DNA of 64,000 bases from Sacculina carcini. Its lineage: Eukaryota; Arthropoda; Thecostraca; Sacculinidae. A program made the position numbers and the translations under genes. Below, piece after piece: positions 54,401-62,499 of this stretch. Position 1 is the first letter of the stretch; every line of letters starts with the position of its first letter. The stretch is from the NCBI GenBank assembly GCA_916048095.2, contig OU696571.1, positions 4,913,501 through 4,977,500 on the forward strand, in the 5' to 3' direction. The notes under the pieces are model-generated. The model did not search any database. It was not told where the DNA came from and saw nothing but the letters and a program-made list of their open reading frames with translations.

Positions 54401-55612
54401 CTGCTGCAGGTGCTGTTCGCGGGACATCTGCCGAGGGAATGCGCGGTGCAGTAGACGCAGCTCCACTGCGTCTCGCCAGCAGAGCAGAGCACAGCGCACT
54501 GACGGCACCACGTACAGAGTGGAGCGGCAGGAGGCATCACCGAGTCGCAAGACTGCCTCGCACGTGCCCAGACACCGCAGTAACTGACCGTTGGCGACCC
54601 GCAAGCGTGACCGCGGTGGGCGCAAACTATTGTTGGCCACTCCAAGTTGCTGCGCAATCCCAGCGTCAATTACCGACACATCGGCGCCGGAATCGCATCG
54701 CCACTTAACCTCGCGCGGCGCGCGGCCCTCTGCAGAAACGGTGATGCTAATAGCGGTTACGCGCGTGTGTTTAAAGTCATCAAAAACATCGCCGATATAC
54801 GAGCACAAAGCAGGTGTATTGACATTCACAACATCGTCAACATCATCATCAGTGTCATCGGCGACGTCTCTGACAAAATTGTCCCGACGACGGCCAGCAC
54901 GGGACTGTGATGAGCGGCAGACGCGCGCGTAGTGCCCGCGCTTTCCGCACCGACGACACAAGCTCTCCGCGGCGCGGCACGGGGCCGACTGGTGATGCTG
55001 CCCACACCGCACACAAGGGGCGGAGCCATCGTCGCGATCTGACTGCCGGCTCAGTTGACTGCGCATGCGCGGCTGCTGACGGCGTACAGCCGCGACCTCT
55101 GTGCGGGGAACCGGGGAACCAGTCACATCGGCCGAGGCGCTTCGCATAGCTGCAGCGTTGAAGCGGGCTGACTCAGCCGATTGGCACATTTTGAGTGCCT
55201 TGTCCAACGACAGGTCCCTGTGCGCGACTTGCAGGAGCTGGTGCAGAGCGGCAGAGTCGGACGTCCCCATAACAAGCTGGTCACGCAAACGCTCGTCGCG
55301 GCAGGCAGCGCAAAAATCGCAGCTGGCAGCAATTTCTCGCAGCGAGCGCAAGAATTCGCCCACATTTTCGCCGTCCTGCTGTCGACGGGCGAAAAAGCGC
55401 CGGCGTTCCACCAGCACATTCTGCTGCGACTGCTGATGCTCCTCCAATAGGCGGATGCAGGCGGGCAAATCAGCCGTCGCCGGCAGCATCAGTGAGTGGC
55501 GGATGACGCGGCACCACTCGTCGTCCAGCAGTGTCGTGAGCAGCGCTTGCTGCTGCGCAGGGCTCAGGCTATCACTGCCTGACAGTGTGGTGTGTCCTGT
55601 CGGCTGCGCCAT
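51407..55612 (-). CDS. Ty3/gypsy gag-pol polyprotein, intact
   Basis: 1401 residues in one frame. Gag ~1-195. Zinc knuckles: a variant one near 200-212 and a canonical CRRCGKRGHYARVC at 219-232. Aspartic protease CDSGADVSVID near 306-316. RT ~490-650 with FTQVDALQGY (D568) and KIVDDVLVY (D630/D631). RNase H ~770-895 with LETDAA, CELEML, VVTDHKPL and ADALSR. Integrase HHCC (H1014/H1018, C1047/C1050) and DD35E (D1078, D1132, E1168). All catalytic residues are present. Gag and pol are fused without frameshift or stop. The ATG overlaps the last base of the 5' LTR and the TGG of the primer-binding site. The stop overlaps the polypurine tract. Confidence 0.95.
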   Translation of the reverse strand: MAQPTGHTTLSGSDSLSPAQQQALLTTLLDDEWCRVIRHSLMLPATADLPACIRLLEEHQQSQQNVLVERRRFFARRQQDGENVGEFLRSLREIAASCDFCAACRDERLRDQLVMGTSDSAALHQLLQVAHRDLSLDKALKMCQSAESARFNAAAMRSASADVTGSPVPRTEVAAVRRQQPRMRSQLSRQSDRDDGSAPCVRCGQHHQSAPCRAAESLCRRCGKRGHYARVCRSSQSRAGRRRDNFVRDVADDTDDDVDDVVNVNTPALCSYIGDVFDDFKHTRVTAISITVSAEGRAPREVKWRCDSGADVSVIDAGIAQQLGVANNSLRPPRSRLRVANGQLLRCLGTCEAVLRLGDASCRSTLYVVPSVRCALLCWRDAVELRLLHRAFPRQMSREQHLQQVTAGPAATPQQCPRWTNTAQPTAADRRSHSEQLIAAFPRVFSTDGPLREMKGGAMRIDLRDEAVPYNVTAPRSVPFCHRAQAQQQLELLQQQGVIEPVSHPTDWCSPIVVVGKRKADGTPNGCRLTVDFTRLNRFVRRPTHPVRSPVEAVSSMGLGNRWFTQVDALQGYFQVPLRREHRDLTTFITPWGRFRFCRAPMGLVSSGDEFNRRGDVALSGLPDSCKIVDDVLVYTASYDEHLQRVWQLLQRFDDAGVTLNLQKFMFAATSANFCGFHINASGFTVDHKKIRALAEFPAPTDLTSLRSFLGLANQFGDFSDSIASAAEPLRQLLRKGVEWQWSSQHDAAFTAVKRALASPPVLGHFDPTRPTMLETDAAREKGLGFVLRQRDDQGRWQLIQCGSRFVSDTESRYAVCELEMLAVVWACQKCHQYLAGLPTFSVVTDHKPLVPILNEKALGDISNPRLQRMRQRLLHLTFVASWRPGAKHNIADALSRAPSQPADADADVDECSSGFFVQTLDAFTDADDLGHRTSPIDTTLEAVRAASLADDECRQLMAYVLGGFPQHKHLLPASLHPFWGVRDQLTADHGLILVGCRLLVPRCLRKDTLRRLHDGHQGQARTVQRARQTVFWPGLNNEIATAVASCRKCLQYKDSQQKEPYLTEPHPTRPFESVSADFFQHAGKTYLVCADRFSNWPLVFDCGRDTSAHQLVKMLRHVFAMTGVPTVLSSDGGPQFTARHTAEFLRLWHIRHRVSSPHFPSSNGHAESAVKRVKRLIQKAAHDGNIDTDAFVAGLLELCNAPGADGRSPAQLLYGRPVSSAVPAHPRSFLPEWQPPTAECDRRAASLHNKQVAQYNRSAKVLPPLRPGTTVALQDPTSGRWDRTGVVAMTGRRRQYAVRLPHGGLYWRNRRHLRPAANTPSPVVQPPLEVQPPPSVGTAPLTSQETRSRPASPPPPPGENVGGTSEASRTPQFRRSARTRRPPSHLSDYVCRADSAPSTT
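55596..55611 (-). promoter_or_regulatory. Primer-binding site of the gypsy element (candidate)
   Basis: Directly after the 5' LTR on the minus strand the sequence is TGGCGCAGCCGACAGG. It begins TGG as expected for pairing with a tRNA CCA end. The same bases encode the first residues of gag-pol (ATG GCG CAG CCG). I do not assign the tRNA. Confidence 0.65.
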
Positions 55613-55808
55613 GTACGATATATTATAGCAACGGATCTATCTCACCGAGCACTCAACACAACAATAACAATAACAATACAACAACAATAGGATGATACAA
55701 CGCCACGACACACACACCACCACTGCTGTACACACACTCGCTGACGGCCGTTAGCGTCACCCACGCCTAATACCCTCGCGCCCTCTGGCGGTGTAGGCAC
55801 ACACTACA
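55612..55808 (-). repeat. 5' LTR of the gypsy element
   Basis: 197 bp, an apparent exact match to 51202-51398. Its final base on the minus strand is the A of the gag-pol start codon. Confidence 0.92.
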
Positions 55809-56150
55809 AAAGGTATTTGAACACAAATTACTACATCAAAGAAACCATCATCCATAAAACCAGTTCTAAAAAAGGTTACTAAAAAACCCAATTAATTTGG
55901 TTAAACTTTCCTTGATATGCCGCCAATTTTTTTCTAAATCTCTACATCTACGAAAACCGTTTTTCAAATACTTTTTTTGAAAAAAAACGTGGTTTAAAAA
56001 ACGTGGTTTAAAAAGTTTAAACGTGGTTTAAACTTTATGTATCACTTTACATAAAAAACTTTAATGGTTTATATAGTTAAATCAAGTGGTTTATTTAGTG
56101 GTTTAATGTACAAAAAGGTATTTGAACACAAATAACTACGTCAAAGAAAC

Positions 56151-56373
56151 TGTGGCATTTAGGTAGCCACGGAATTACGCACGTTCACAATGTGAGTTCT
56201 TTGAACCGACTGTATTTGTGCATACAACAAGGGACGAGCAAGACATTACAGACAAACATACACACAAGATCAAACACGCACAATACGAGAAACACAACAC
56301 GACACACAGGTCACTGCGCTTCTAGCAGGTACCGCCAGGTGGAGCGAGACGCAGTTACACGTGGCGCACCACA
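56151..56373 (-). repeat. 3' LTR of the TRIM-like element
   Basis: 223 bp. It aligns with 56999-57221 apart from a divergent ~35-bp patch near its TGTGG(+) end and scattered substitutions. The purine tract at 56374-56386 adjoins it on the internal side. Confidence 0.85.
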
Positions 56374-56490
56374 GGACTCCCCCACCAGAAGCGGAGCGGT
56401 ATTGATGAGTTTCGATGATGATGGTGTCGGACTTTCGATAATGTCGGTGAAGCTTCGCCGGTATGGTAGACCGGCGCGCCATACTGCACG

Positions 56491-56540
56491 GCAGCACGAG
56501 GCCAAGTAGATTTCACACAATGAAGTCGACCTCGTGCTGC
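56491..56540 (-). ncRNA. Structured hairpin H1 within the TRIM-like element
   Basis: Arms gcagcacgagg (56491-56501) and cctcgtgctgc (56530-56540) pair perfectly over 11 bases. On the minus strand pairing extends three more positions with two G:U pairs. The loop is ~22-28 nt. It is the first of three homologous units. Whether it is transcribed is unknown; the call is structural. Confidence 0.5.
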
Positions 56541-56578
56541 GCAGTTCGGTGGCGAGGTTGTTGAGCAGAAACTGCATC

Positions 56579-56627
56579 CAGCAAGGAGTCGAGCCAGTCC
56601 TGACGAAATTATGTTGACCCCTTGCTG
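56579..56627 (-). ncRNA. Structured hairpin H2 within the TRIM-like element
   Basis: Arms cagcaaggagtc (56579-56590) and gaccccttgctg (56616-56627). There are 11 pairs plus one position that is A:C on the plus strand but U:G on the minus strand. The same flanks as H3 (aaactgcatc before, cgcag after). Confidence 0.5.
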
Positions 56628-56685
56628 CGCAGACGCTTGCTGTTCAGTGAGGCAAAGTTTGGCGTAGGTTAGCGGAAACTGCATC

Positions 56686-56728
56686 CAGCAAGAAGACGAG
56701 GCAATATTATTGTGTTGTCTTCTTGCTG
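56686..56728 (-). ncRNA. Structured hairpin H3 within the TRIM-like element
   Basis: Arms cagcaagaagac (56686-56697) and gtcttcttgctg (56717-56728) form a perfect 12-bp stem with a 19-nt loop. Base pairs 6, 8, 9 and 11 differ from H1 and/or H2 with compensating changes. Confidence 0.5.
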
Positions 56729-56998
56729 CGCAGGCGTTTCCTATTCGGTGGTTTTACGTCCGGCGTCCGTAGGAGAAAAAACACGATTGAGTACGGCACC
56801 GGACGGAGTCGGCCTTGGATGGTGTGATGCAGGTGCGTCTGGTCAGCAGCTGAGAGTGCGTCACTCGTAGGGAGGCACAGAAGGCTGCGACACAGACGGA
56901 TAGGCGATGCGCGGAAAAACGAGGCAAAATCACAGGCAGATGAGACACAGTCAAAACAAGTTCACTCAGCATCACACCATCCTCACTCGGGGCACAAA

Positions 56999-57221
56999 TG
57001 TGGCGTTTAGCTCGCCACGAAGCGTCACATGCAAGCAGTGCGAGTTCTTTGGACCGACTGTATTTGTGCATACAACAAGGGACGAGCAAGACATTACAGA
57101 CAAGCATACACACAAGATCTAACACGCACAATACGAGAAACACAACACGACACACAGGTCACTGCGCTTCTAGCCGGTACCGCAAGGTGGAGCGAGACGC
57201 AGTTACACGTGGCGCACCACA
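56999..57221 (-). repeat. 5' LTR of the TRIM-like element
   Basis: 223 bp, TGTGG...CCACA. The internal side begins (minus strand) tttgtgccccgagtg, a weak candidate for a primer site offset from the LTR edge. Confidence 0.85.
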
Positions 57222-58128
57222 AAACCATCATCCATAAAACCAGTTCTAAAAACAGGTTACTAATATAAAACCAATTTATTTGGTTAAACTTTCCTTGATC
57301 TGCCGCCAATTTTTTCAAAATCTCTACATCTACGAAAACCGTTTTTCAAAAAAATGTTTTTTGAAAAAAACCATGCTTTAAAAAATCACTTTAAATCAAG
57401 TGGTTTACCCAGCCGCTTATTCGTACCAGCAGGCTACTTGCTATACAAAGGGTATTTGAACGTATATCAATCAAATCTATCTTACATAGATACTGTTTTA
57501 GAAAACATTGTTTCATTAAAAAAACGTTAAATATACGTTTGTCAAAAAAAACACTTGACAACCAATTAACTTGTCTTGTTCTGCTGTCAACATTTTCTGA
57601 GTCTGTACAAAACGAAAAACGAATATGAATGTAACAAAACGAATTTAAAACCAATTTGAAAAACATAATTGCATTTTTTAATAAAAAACATGGTTTCTTT
57701 TACATAAAACATGGTTTCCTTTACATAAAACATGGTTTCTTTTGAAAAAACACTTGATTACTCAATTAATTTGTTTTGTTCTGCTGACAAATTATTTCAA
57801 ATATCCATATACTTATAACCATCTTTGAAATCATTGGTTTTCTCAATGAAAAAACCTAAACCACCGTATCCGGATGCATTTTCAAACAGTCTCCTGAGGT
57901 ATTTATTGATAAATATTTCTGTTAGTTATACTATTATCAAATTATCTTTGAAATAAGACACGTAAGGATGTACAAAACGTGAATTAAACTCGTTTCTATG
58001 TACTAAAATCCAACATCCGTTGACAATTGGGGCTAATTCTATAAAAACAAAAACACACACAAAAACTAAAAAAAACTTGTTTTTTCGCAAAAAAACCGCA
58101 ACAAAAAAACGTTTTTTTTGCATCACTA

Positions 58129-58308
58129 GTCTGAAATTAATAATACGAGTCTGAAATTGATAATACGAGTCTGAAATTAATAATACTAGTCTGAAATTAA
58201 TAATACGAGTCTGAAATTAATAATACGAGTCTGACCTTAATAATACGTGTCTGAAATTAATAATACGAGTCTGAAATCAATAATACGAGTCTAAAATTAA
58301 TCATACGA
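58129..58308. repeat. Minisatellite, 20-bp unit gtctgaaattaataatacga x9
   Basis: Nine units in exact 20-bp register with single-base variants and a degenerate tail to ~58345. It starts directly at the right terminus of the hAT-family copy, so its first bases are where the target duplication would be. Confidence 0.95.
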
Positions 58309-58345
58309 AATTGACTGAAATTAATAATACGAAATGCATAATACT

Positions 58346-59210
58346 CGTAATATTACCCTGTTGTAAGATGGCGCTTGCTAATCACTAGGACGATGTCACT
58401 GCCGGGACCGTCTTAAACCCTGAAATACTAGGCGATTTTCTAAGGACTTAGGTTGGTGACGCTTCGCACAGGAATGCCTTCCTGTAACATTTTCAATTCT
58501 GATTACTATTGTATCGCGGGCAATTGTTTCAAATTTGAAATTTCTAAGGAATCACTTGAGAAAAACAATAACGTACGACTCCTTAGCAATCTGGGAATCA
58601 TATCTATTGAAATAGGTATCGTCGGGTGACTAGATCACTCACACAGTATTTGAATTACAATAATTACTCACACGCCACAGTAGATTTCCCACCATAAAAA
58701 AACGAGGCTTGAATTTTGTAGAAGCTTTGCCATTATTGTACTCTGACAATATTATATTGTATACTAGTGTTCGAAACACACACTCACGCCCACATGTATA
58801 CACACACATCCATACACAGTGTAACATGTATGTATGGGCATGACAGATAATTGTTTGTGCTAATATTAGGACTTTGTTGCAACCATTGTGTTTATGTTTG
58901 GAATTTATTTTATATTCCAGAAAAACCACCCAAGTGAGAAAAACCACCCACGTGATATGTAATAATGAAAAAATGGCTCAGAAGTATAATCATATTTTTG
59001 GTATGATCATATTTATAACCATATTTTGAGATGAATTTTCCCATCAAATATGCATTCAACTTTCTGCGTGTGTGTATGATTACCGATGTACGTGTGCTTG
59101 TATGTATGTATGTCTCTATGTGTGTATATATGTGTGTATGTATGTCTCTATGTGTGGGTATGTCTGTGTGTGGGTGTGTGTGTACGTGGTATAATTTGTG
59201 TTGAACACAG
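58346..59210. other. End of intron 2, no gene seen
   Basis: No supported frames. A GT/TATG-rich stretch (59065-59190) precedes the acceptor of exon 3. Confidence 0.5.
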
Positions 59211-59340
59211 CTCCACCAGGCGAAATGCAATTGACCAGCGCGCGCACCCAAGACGGTCATCATAACGTTACTTGTCACGTGACCAAAGTCTTTCCCGAAC
59301 CCAGACTGCAACTGCTGGTTCAATCAGCTGACACACACAG
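59211..59340 (+). CDS. Two-Ig-domain protein, exon 3 (first half of Ig domain 2)
   Basis: Acceptor ttgaacacag, then two bases completing the codon begun at 50907. It encodes APPGEMQLTSART, HHNVTCHVTKVFPEPRLQL (B-strand Cys; N-glycosylation site NVT) and LVQSADTH. It ends with two bases (AG) before gtacac. The 'VTCxVxxVFPEPxL' pattern is a C-type Ig strand B-C segment and suits the second domain of the same protein. Phases 1 in and 2 out are consistent with both neighbours. Confidence 0.82.
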
Positions 59341-59967
59341 GTACACACAGGCACACAGGTTATACGGTTCGGTGGGTGTATCTTTTGATGCCAATATTTC
59401 CTAGCCGGAAGTACGGTAGAAATACTTACGGGTGTGGTTTTATACATTATGTTTCTACTACTTTTTTGTTATATCAACATATATAATATTTACAAGGGCA
59501 ATAACATCTACGTATATCTGATATAACACACATAAGTAGCTTATCGGTAGCTGAATGGTTGATGTGCTATGAATAGAACAGACTACGCAATAATAAAATA
59601 CATATTTGCATGGACCGATAGGTGAAATAATATGAAATTCCACGGCTGCTCTCAACTCCCTGAAACAAACATTGAATATTTGCCAGCAATAACTGCACTT
59701 AACTATTTCAGCTTTTCCTTCGTGCATAGAGCCGTCCTGTTGCTTAATTTTTTCTCGTAAATTTACATATAGCAAGAGCTATACGACAGACAAGACTTTC
59801 TCAAGCAGTGAACCTTTCAAAACACTAATGTTTGCTGACGGCACCAGTTTGTTTTTACTGGAAAATATTTCAAACAGTTATGTGAACTAACCAACAGAGA
59901 GGTATAATAAATTTCACACTGGCTTGAATGCAACAAGCTAACATTGAATATTAAAAAAACTCAAAAT

Positions 59968-60845
59968 CAGTGGCGGATCCAGAGTGCAATTTTGGAAGGT
60001 GCAGAATTAATTTGGGGGGGGGGGGCTGAATCGTGGGGGCGAGCATTCATGTACATGTATCACTATGCAACTTCTTTGCGATAATGCTTATACAGTCGAA
60101 ACCGCTTAATGTCATACCCTCGGGACCTGCAAAAATATGACATTAATCGAACTATGACGTTTACCGAACTCAAACTTTTGGGCCATTTTACGGTTCCAAG
60201 CTTGTGTTTATATGTCGGTATATTTTCATAAGCATCGAAAATGTAAAAATTATGCACAGTACGCAAGTGATTGCTTCATTAAGATAAAGTTCATAAAAGT
60301 TTGTTTTTGTCTGCTCAGCAAGTTTTTCTCCATTTCTCCCTAAATCCTGCTGAGCCAACAGTGCCCAAAATCCGCATATTCTCCAAGTACGCAATCACTA
60401 CGCGCAATTCATGAATATGATTTTGACTGAATGGGCAACCACACAAAACACATGAACTGGCTGAACACAAGGGTATAAATTAAATAAATTTAGGGTATCA
60501 CAATAACCGATGTTATTTGTATAGACAAATGTCATACGGGACCACAAAAAGTATGACATTAACCGAACTATGACATTAACCGAACTATGATATTATCCGG
60601 TATGACATTGAGCGGTCTCTGCCCCTGTGTAAAACATAGGGCCGAAGTTTGGGACCTGACGATAGTATGAAATTAACCGAGTTATGACATTAACCGGTAT
60701 GACATTAGGCGGTTTCGACTGTATCAACAAATTCTACAAGTAATATTTTTTCTTGACCTCTCTTGGTGAGTCTCTTGGTTATGACGAGTTGATGGAAACA
60801 TTTTGGTGGGGTTTCAGCCCTCTGAGCCCCCTGGATCCGCCCTTG
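59968..60845. mobile_element. Nonautonomous hAT element inserted in the LINE
   Basis: Left end CAGTGGCGGATCCAG, right end CTGGATCCGCCCTTG. The flanks CTCAAAAT / ATCAATAT match at 6 of 8. It carries a G run (60017-60026) and a nested Tigger-like element. Same termini class as 13466-13779. Confidence 0.7.
60093..60721. mobile_element. Tigger/pogo-like element nested in the hAT element
   Basis: 629 bp flanked by TA (60091-60092, 60722-60723). Left end cagtcgaaaccgcttaatg, right end cattaggcggtttcgactg. The interior repeats 'tatgacattaaccgaacta' several times near the right end, a subterminal repeat. There is no transposase. Confidence 0.8.
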
Positions 60846-62048
60846 ATCAATATATCATTTTCTATTTGCGAAAGAATCCCTCCCATAGGCCTATTAAAAT
60901 GTTCGGCGAAGAAATATGTGAAGTTGATAAAACCAAATTTCTGGGAGTAATCGTAGATAGTAAATTGAATTGGAAATAACACATTTCGGTTGTGACTAAA
61001 CAATTTTAGACGATCAATTTTTTCTCCAAAAAAGTGAGAAACTTGTTTAATTTACAGATCAAAAAACAGTTTATAACACATTTTTAAACCTCTTATACTG
61101 TATTGCTGCGAGGCAGGGGGAAATCCTGTCAACTCATATTAAAAGTAGAATTTGCCTGTCCAACTCATATTAAAAGTAGAATTTGCACGAAACCAAGCGA
61201 TTCGTACCATTACAAATTCGTATTATCAAGATCACATTATCACATTTCGCATTATCAAGACATTTAAAAAAACTCAACCTTATAAACCTCAATGACACGG
61301 TAAGGCTATGCAACGGCATGAAAACATTCCAAGTCATTCACAACAAACTACCGGTGAAATTACCAGTTAAATTCGAGTTGATGAAACGACATCCCAAAAT
61401 TTTCTATCACAAATTCACGGAAATTTGCAAATTTTTCTAACTTTTTTCTCACTGCAGCCAACCAATGGAACAAACCACCCGAAAAAAAATCAGAAAGAGT
61501 AAATCGGTATCAAAAAGGAAGTTGCTAAGTATAATATAATATAATATAATATAAGTAGTTTCTTTCGATAAGCGTTATTTTTCATTGCGCTTTCAGCTTG
61601 TGTTTGTATCTAGTGTGGTTTGTTTTTGTTGTATTATTTGTGATTAACTTAATGTGGGCTATTATGTTTTCAAGCTTCCAACAACCCGCCATTGTCTGTG
61701 TGAGATAATTGCATTGACGTTTATGCTAATAAATTACAATTACAATTACATCAACTTGAACATTTACGATTAGATCGTAGCTTTATACTTACACATGCAT
61801 CTACAACGAAGAATGTTGTCTAGTTTGACATAGAATGCTCATCTAAGTCCACCAATTTTGTACTCCGACTTTATACATTTTAGCAAACTTTTAGTTTAGG
61901 GTCTATACTTGGTATATTTGTTTTGATGTTCAATTTTCCATGGATATTATACAACATATTTATCTGCAAAGTTTGTTAACTATCAATTGATCGCTTACGT
62001 CTGGCAACTTTGTGATTTGTGAAAGCACAGAGCTGCTACATCATCTAG

Positions 62049-62268
62049 CTCCGTGGAGCAGAAACGCTGGTATGATGGTGGCTACATTGGCAGCATCAGT
62101 CAGGTGTTTGCAGTAACTTCTTCTCCAACTTCTTCCACATATGCACCTCCGTCAGATCCGGGCTCCACTACGGTCCAGTGTGTACTTTCTTTACCAGGCA
62201 CTTCCCATGTTCAAAGAAAGAGCATCAAGCTTGAACACATCAGAGGCGAGTATTATCAATGGAGTAAA
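62049..62268 (+). CDS. Two-Ig-domain protein, exon 4 (second half of Ig domain 2)
   Basis: One base completes the Ser codon, then SVEQKRWYDGGYIGSIS, a Ser/Thr/Pro-rich loop (SSPTSSTYAPPSDPG), TTVQCVLSLPG (F-strand Cys) and VQRKSIKLEH. This closes the Ig2 fold begun in exon 3. An alternative acceptor at 62030 would add six residues in frame. The end is less certain: the donor AAA|gtaata at 62269 keeps the frame open. No stop, transmembrane segment or GPI signal is visible before the window fills with gypsy sequence, so at least one more exon should lie beyond 64 kb. Confidence 0.72.
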
Positions 62269-62499
62269 GTAATAATTTATAAATTCTTGGAAGTTTTGGG
62301 CCAAATTGGTGTCTAATTTAAGAAATGTAAAAACGTCATATTTTAGGAAGCGTCTGTAATAGTACAAATACGCAGTTGAATTGGAACGATGTATTGCGAC
62401 GAAACGACACAGGCAAGTGAGTGAATGACGGCAAAGTAACACATGAGCAGGACACGCGTACACACACATACACACACACACACATACATGCATACATCC

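Larger units (their letters stand above)
51202..55808 (-). mobile_element. Complete Ty3/gypsy LTR retrotransposon, recent insertion
   Basis: 4607 bp, antisense to the Ig gene. LTRs of 197 bp (51202-51398 and 55612-55808) look identical base for base and have TG...CA ends on either reading. A 5-bp target duplication AAAGG flanks it (51197-51201 and 55809-55813). The pre-insertion sequence tacaaaaaggtatttgaaca is preserved at 56108 and 49431. The polypurine tract gaaggggaga lies before the 3' LTR (51399-51408). The primer-site candidate starts directly after the 5' LTR. An unbroken gag-pol lies between. It is structurally competent. Confidence 0.95.
56151..57221 (-). mobile_element. Small nonautonomous LTR element (TRIM-like)
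   Basis: 1071 bp with two 223-bp LTRs (56151-56373 and 56999-57221), starting TGTGG and ending CCACA in both orientations. A 4-bp target duplication AAAC flanks it (56147-56150 and 57222-57225). The restored target 'aaagaaaccatcatcc' occurs at 55838-55855. A purine tract (ggtgggggagtcc) lies before the 3' LTR on the minus strand, giving the orientation. The 625-bp interior has no coding capacity and carries three related hairpins. LTRs differ at a number of positions, so it is older than the gypsy insertion. Confidence 0.85.
55809..58128. mobile_element. hAT-family sequence hosting the gypsy and small LTR insertions
   Basis: Outside the insertion at 56151-57221 the sequence parallels 49430-50295: 'ccatcatccataaaaccag', 'cttgatctgccgccaat', 'gaaaacattgtttcatt', and the right terminus tttgcatcacta at 58128. 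The left part lies before 51202 (about 51165). The left terminus is not recognised, so the copy is incomplete. Confidence 0.6.
50908..59210 (+). other. Intron 2 of the Ig gene (8.3 kb)
   Basis: GT...AG intron containing the intact gypsy element, the small LTR element, hAT-family sequence hosting both, and a 20-bp minisatellite. It ends in a GT-rich stretch and ttgaacacag. Confidence 0.75.
59790..61500 (+). pseudogene. LINE reverse transcriptase remnant split by a DNA transposon
   Basis: The left part (59820-59967) has LMFADGTSLFLL, a mutated FADD box with G replacing the second catalytic D, and HWLECNKLTLNIKKT. The coding sequence resumes at 60846 with EVDKTKFLGVIVDSKLNW and a decayed C-terminal region (KLPVKFELMKRHPKIFYHKF near 61340-61420). 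Several stops and frameshifts are present. The hAT element 59968-60845 is inserted between. It belongs to the same broad LINE type as 46375-47473. Confidence 0.75.
59341..62048 (+). other. Intron 3 of the Ig gene (2.7 kb)
   Basis: Contains the LINE/hAT/Tigger nest at 59790-61500. It ends with two in-frame alternative acceptors, gaaagcacag (62030) and acatcatctag (62048), 18 bases apart. Confidence 0.65.

Noticed and set aside
51463-55450. Many plus- and minus-strand frames of 60-210 codons across the gypsy element
   Set aside because: Shadow frames of the GC-rich 1401-codon gag-pol; none shows a domain of its own.
56600-56612. CTGACGAAA inside hairpin H2, resembling a hammerhead ribozyme core
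   Set aside because: No stem II between CUGANGA and GAAA and no matching cleavage triplet in the right place. H1 and H3 lack the motif, and it is on the plus strand while the structure favours the minus strand.
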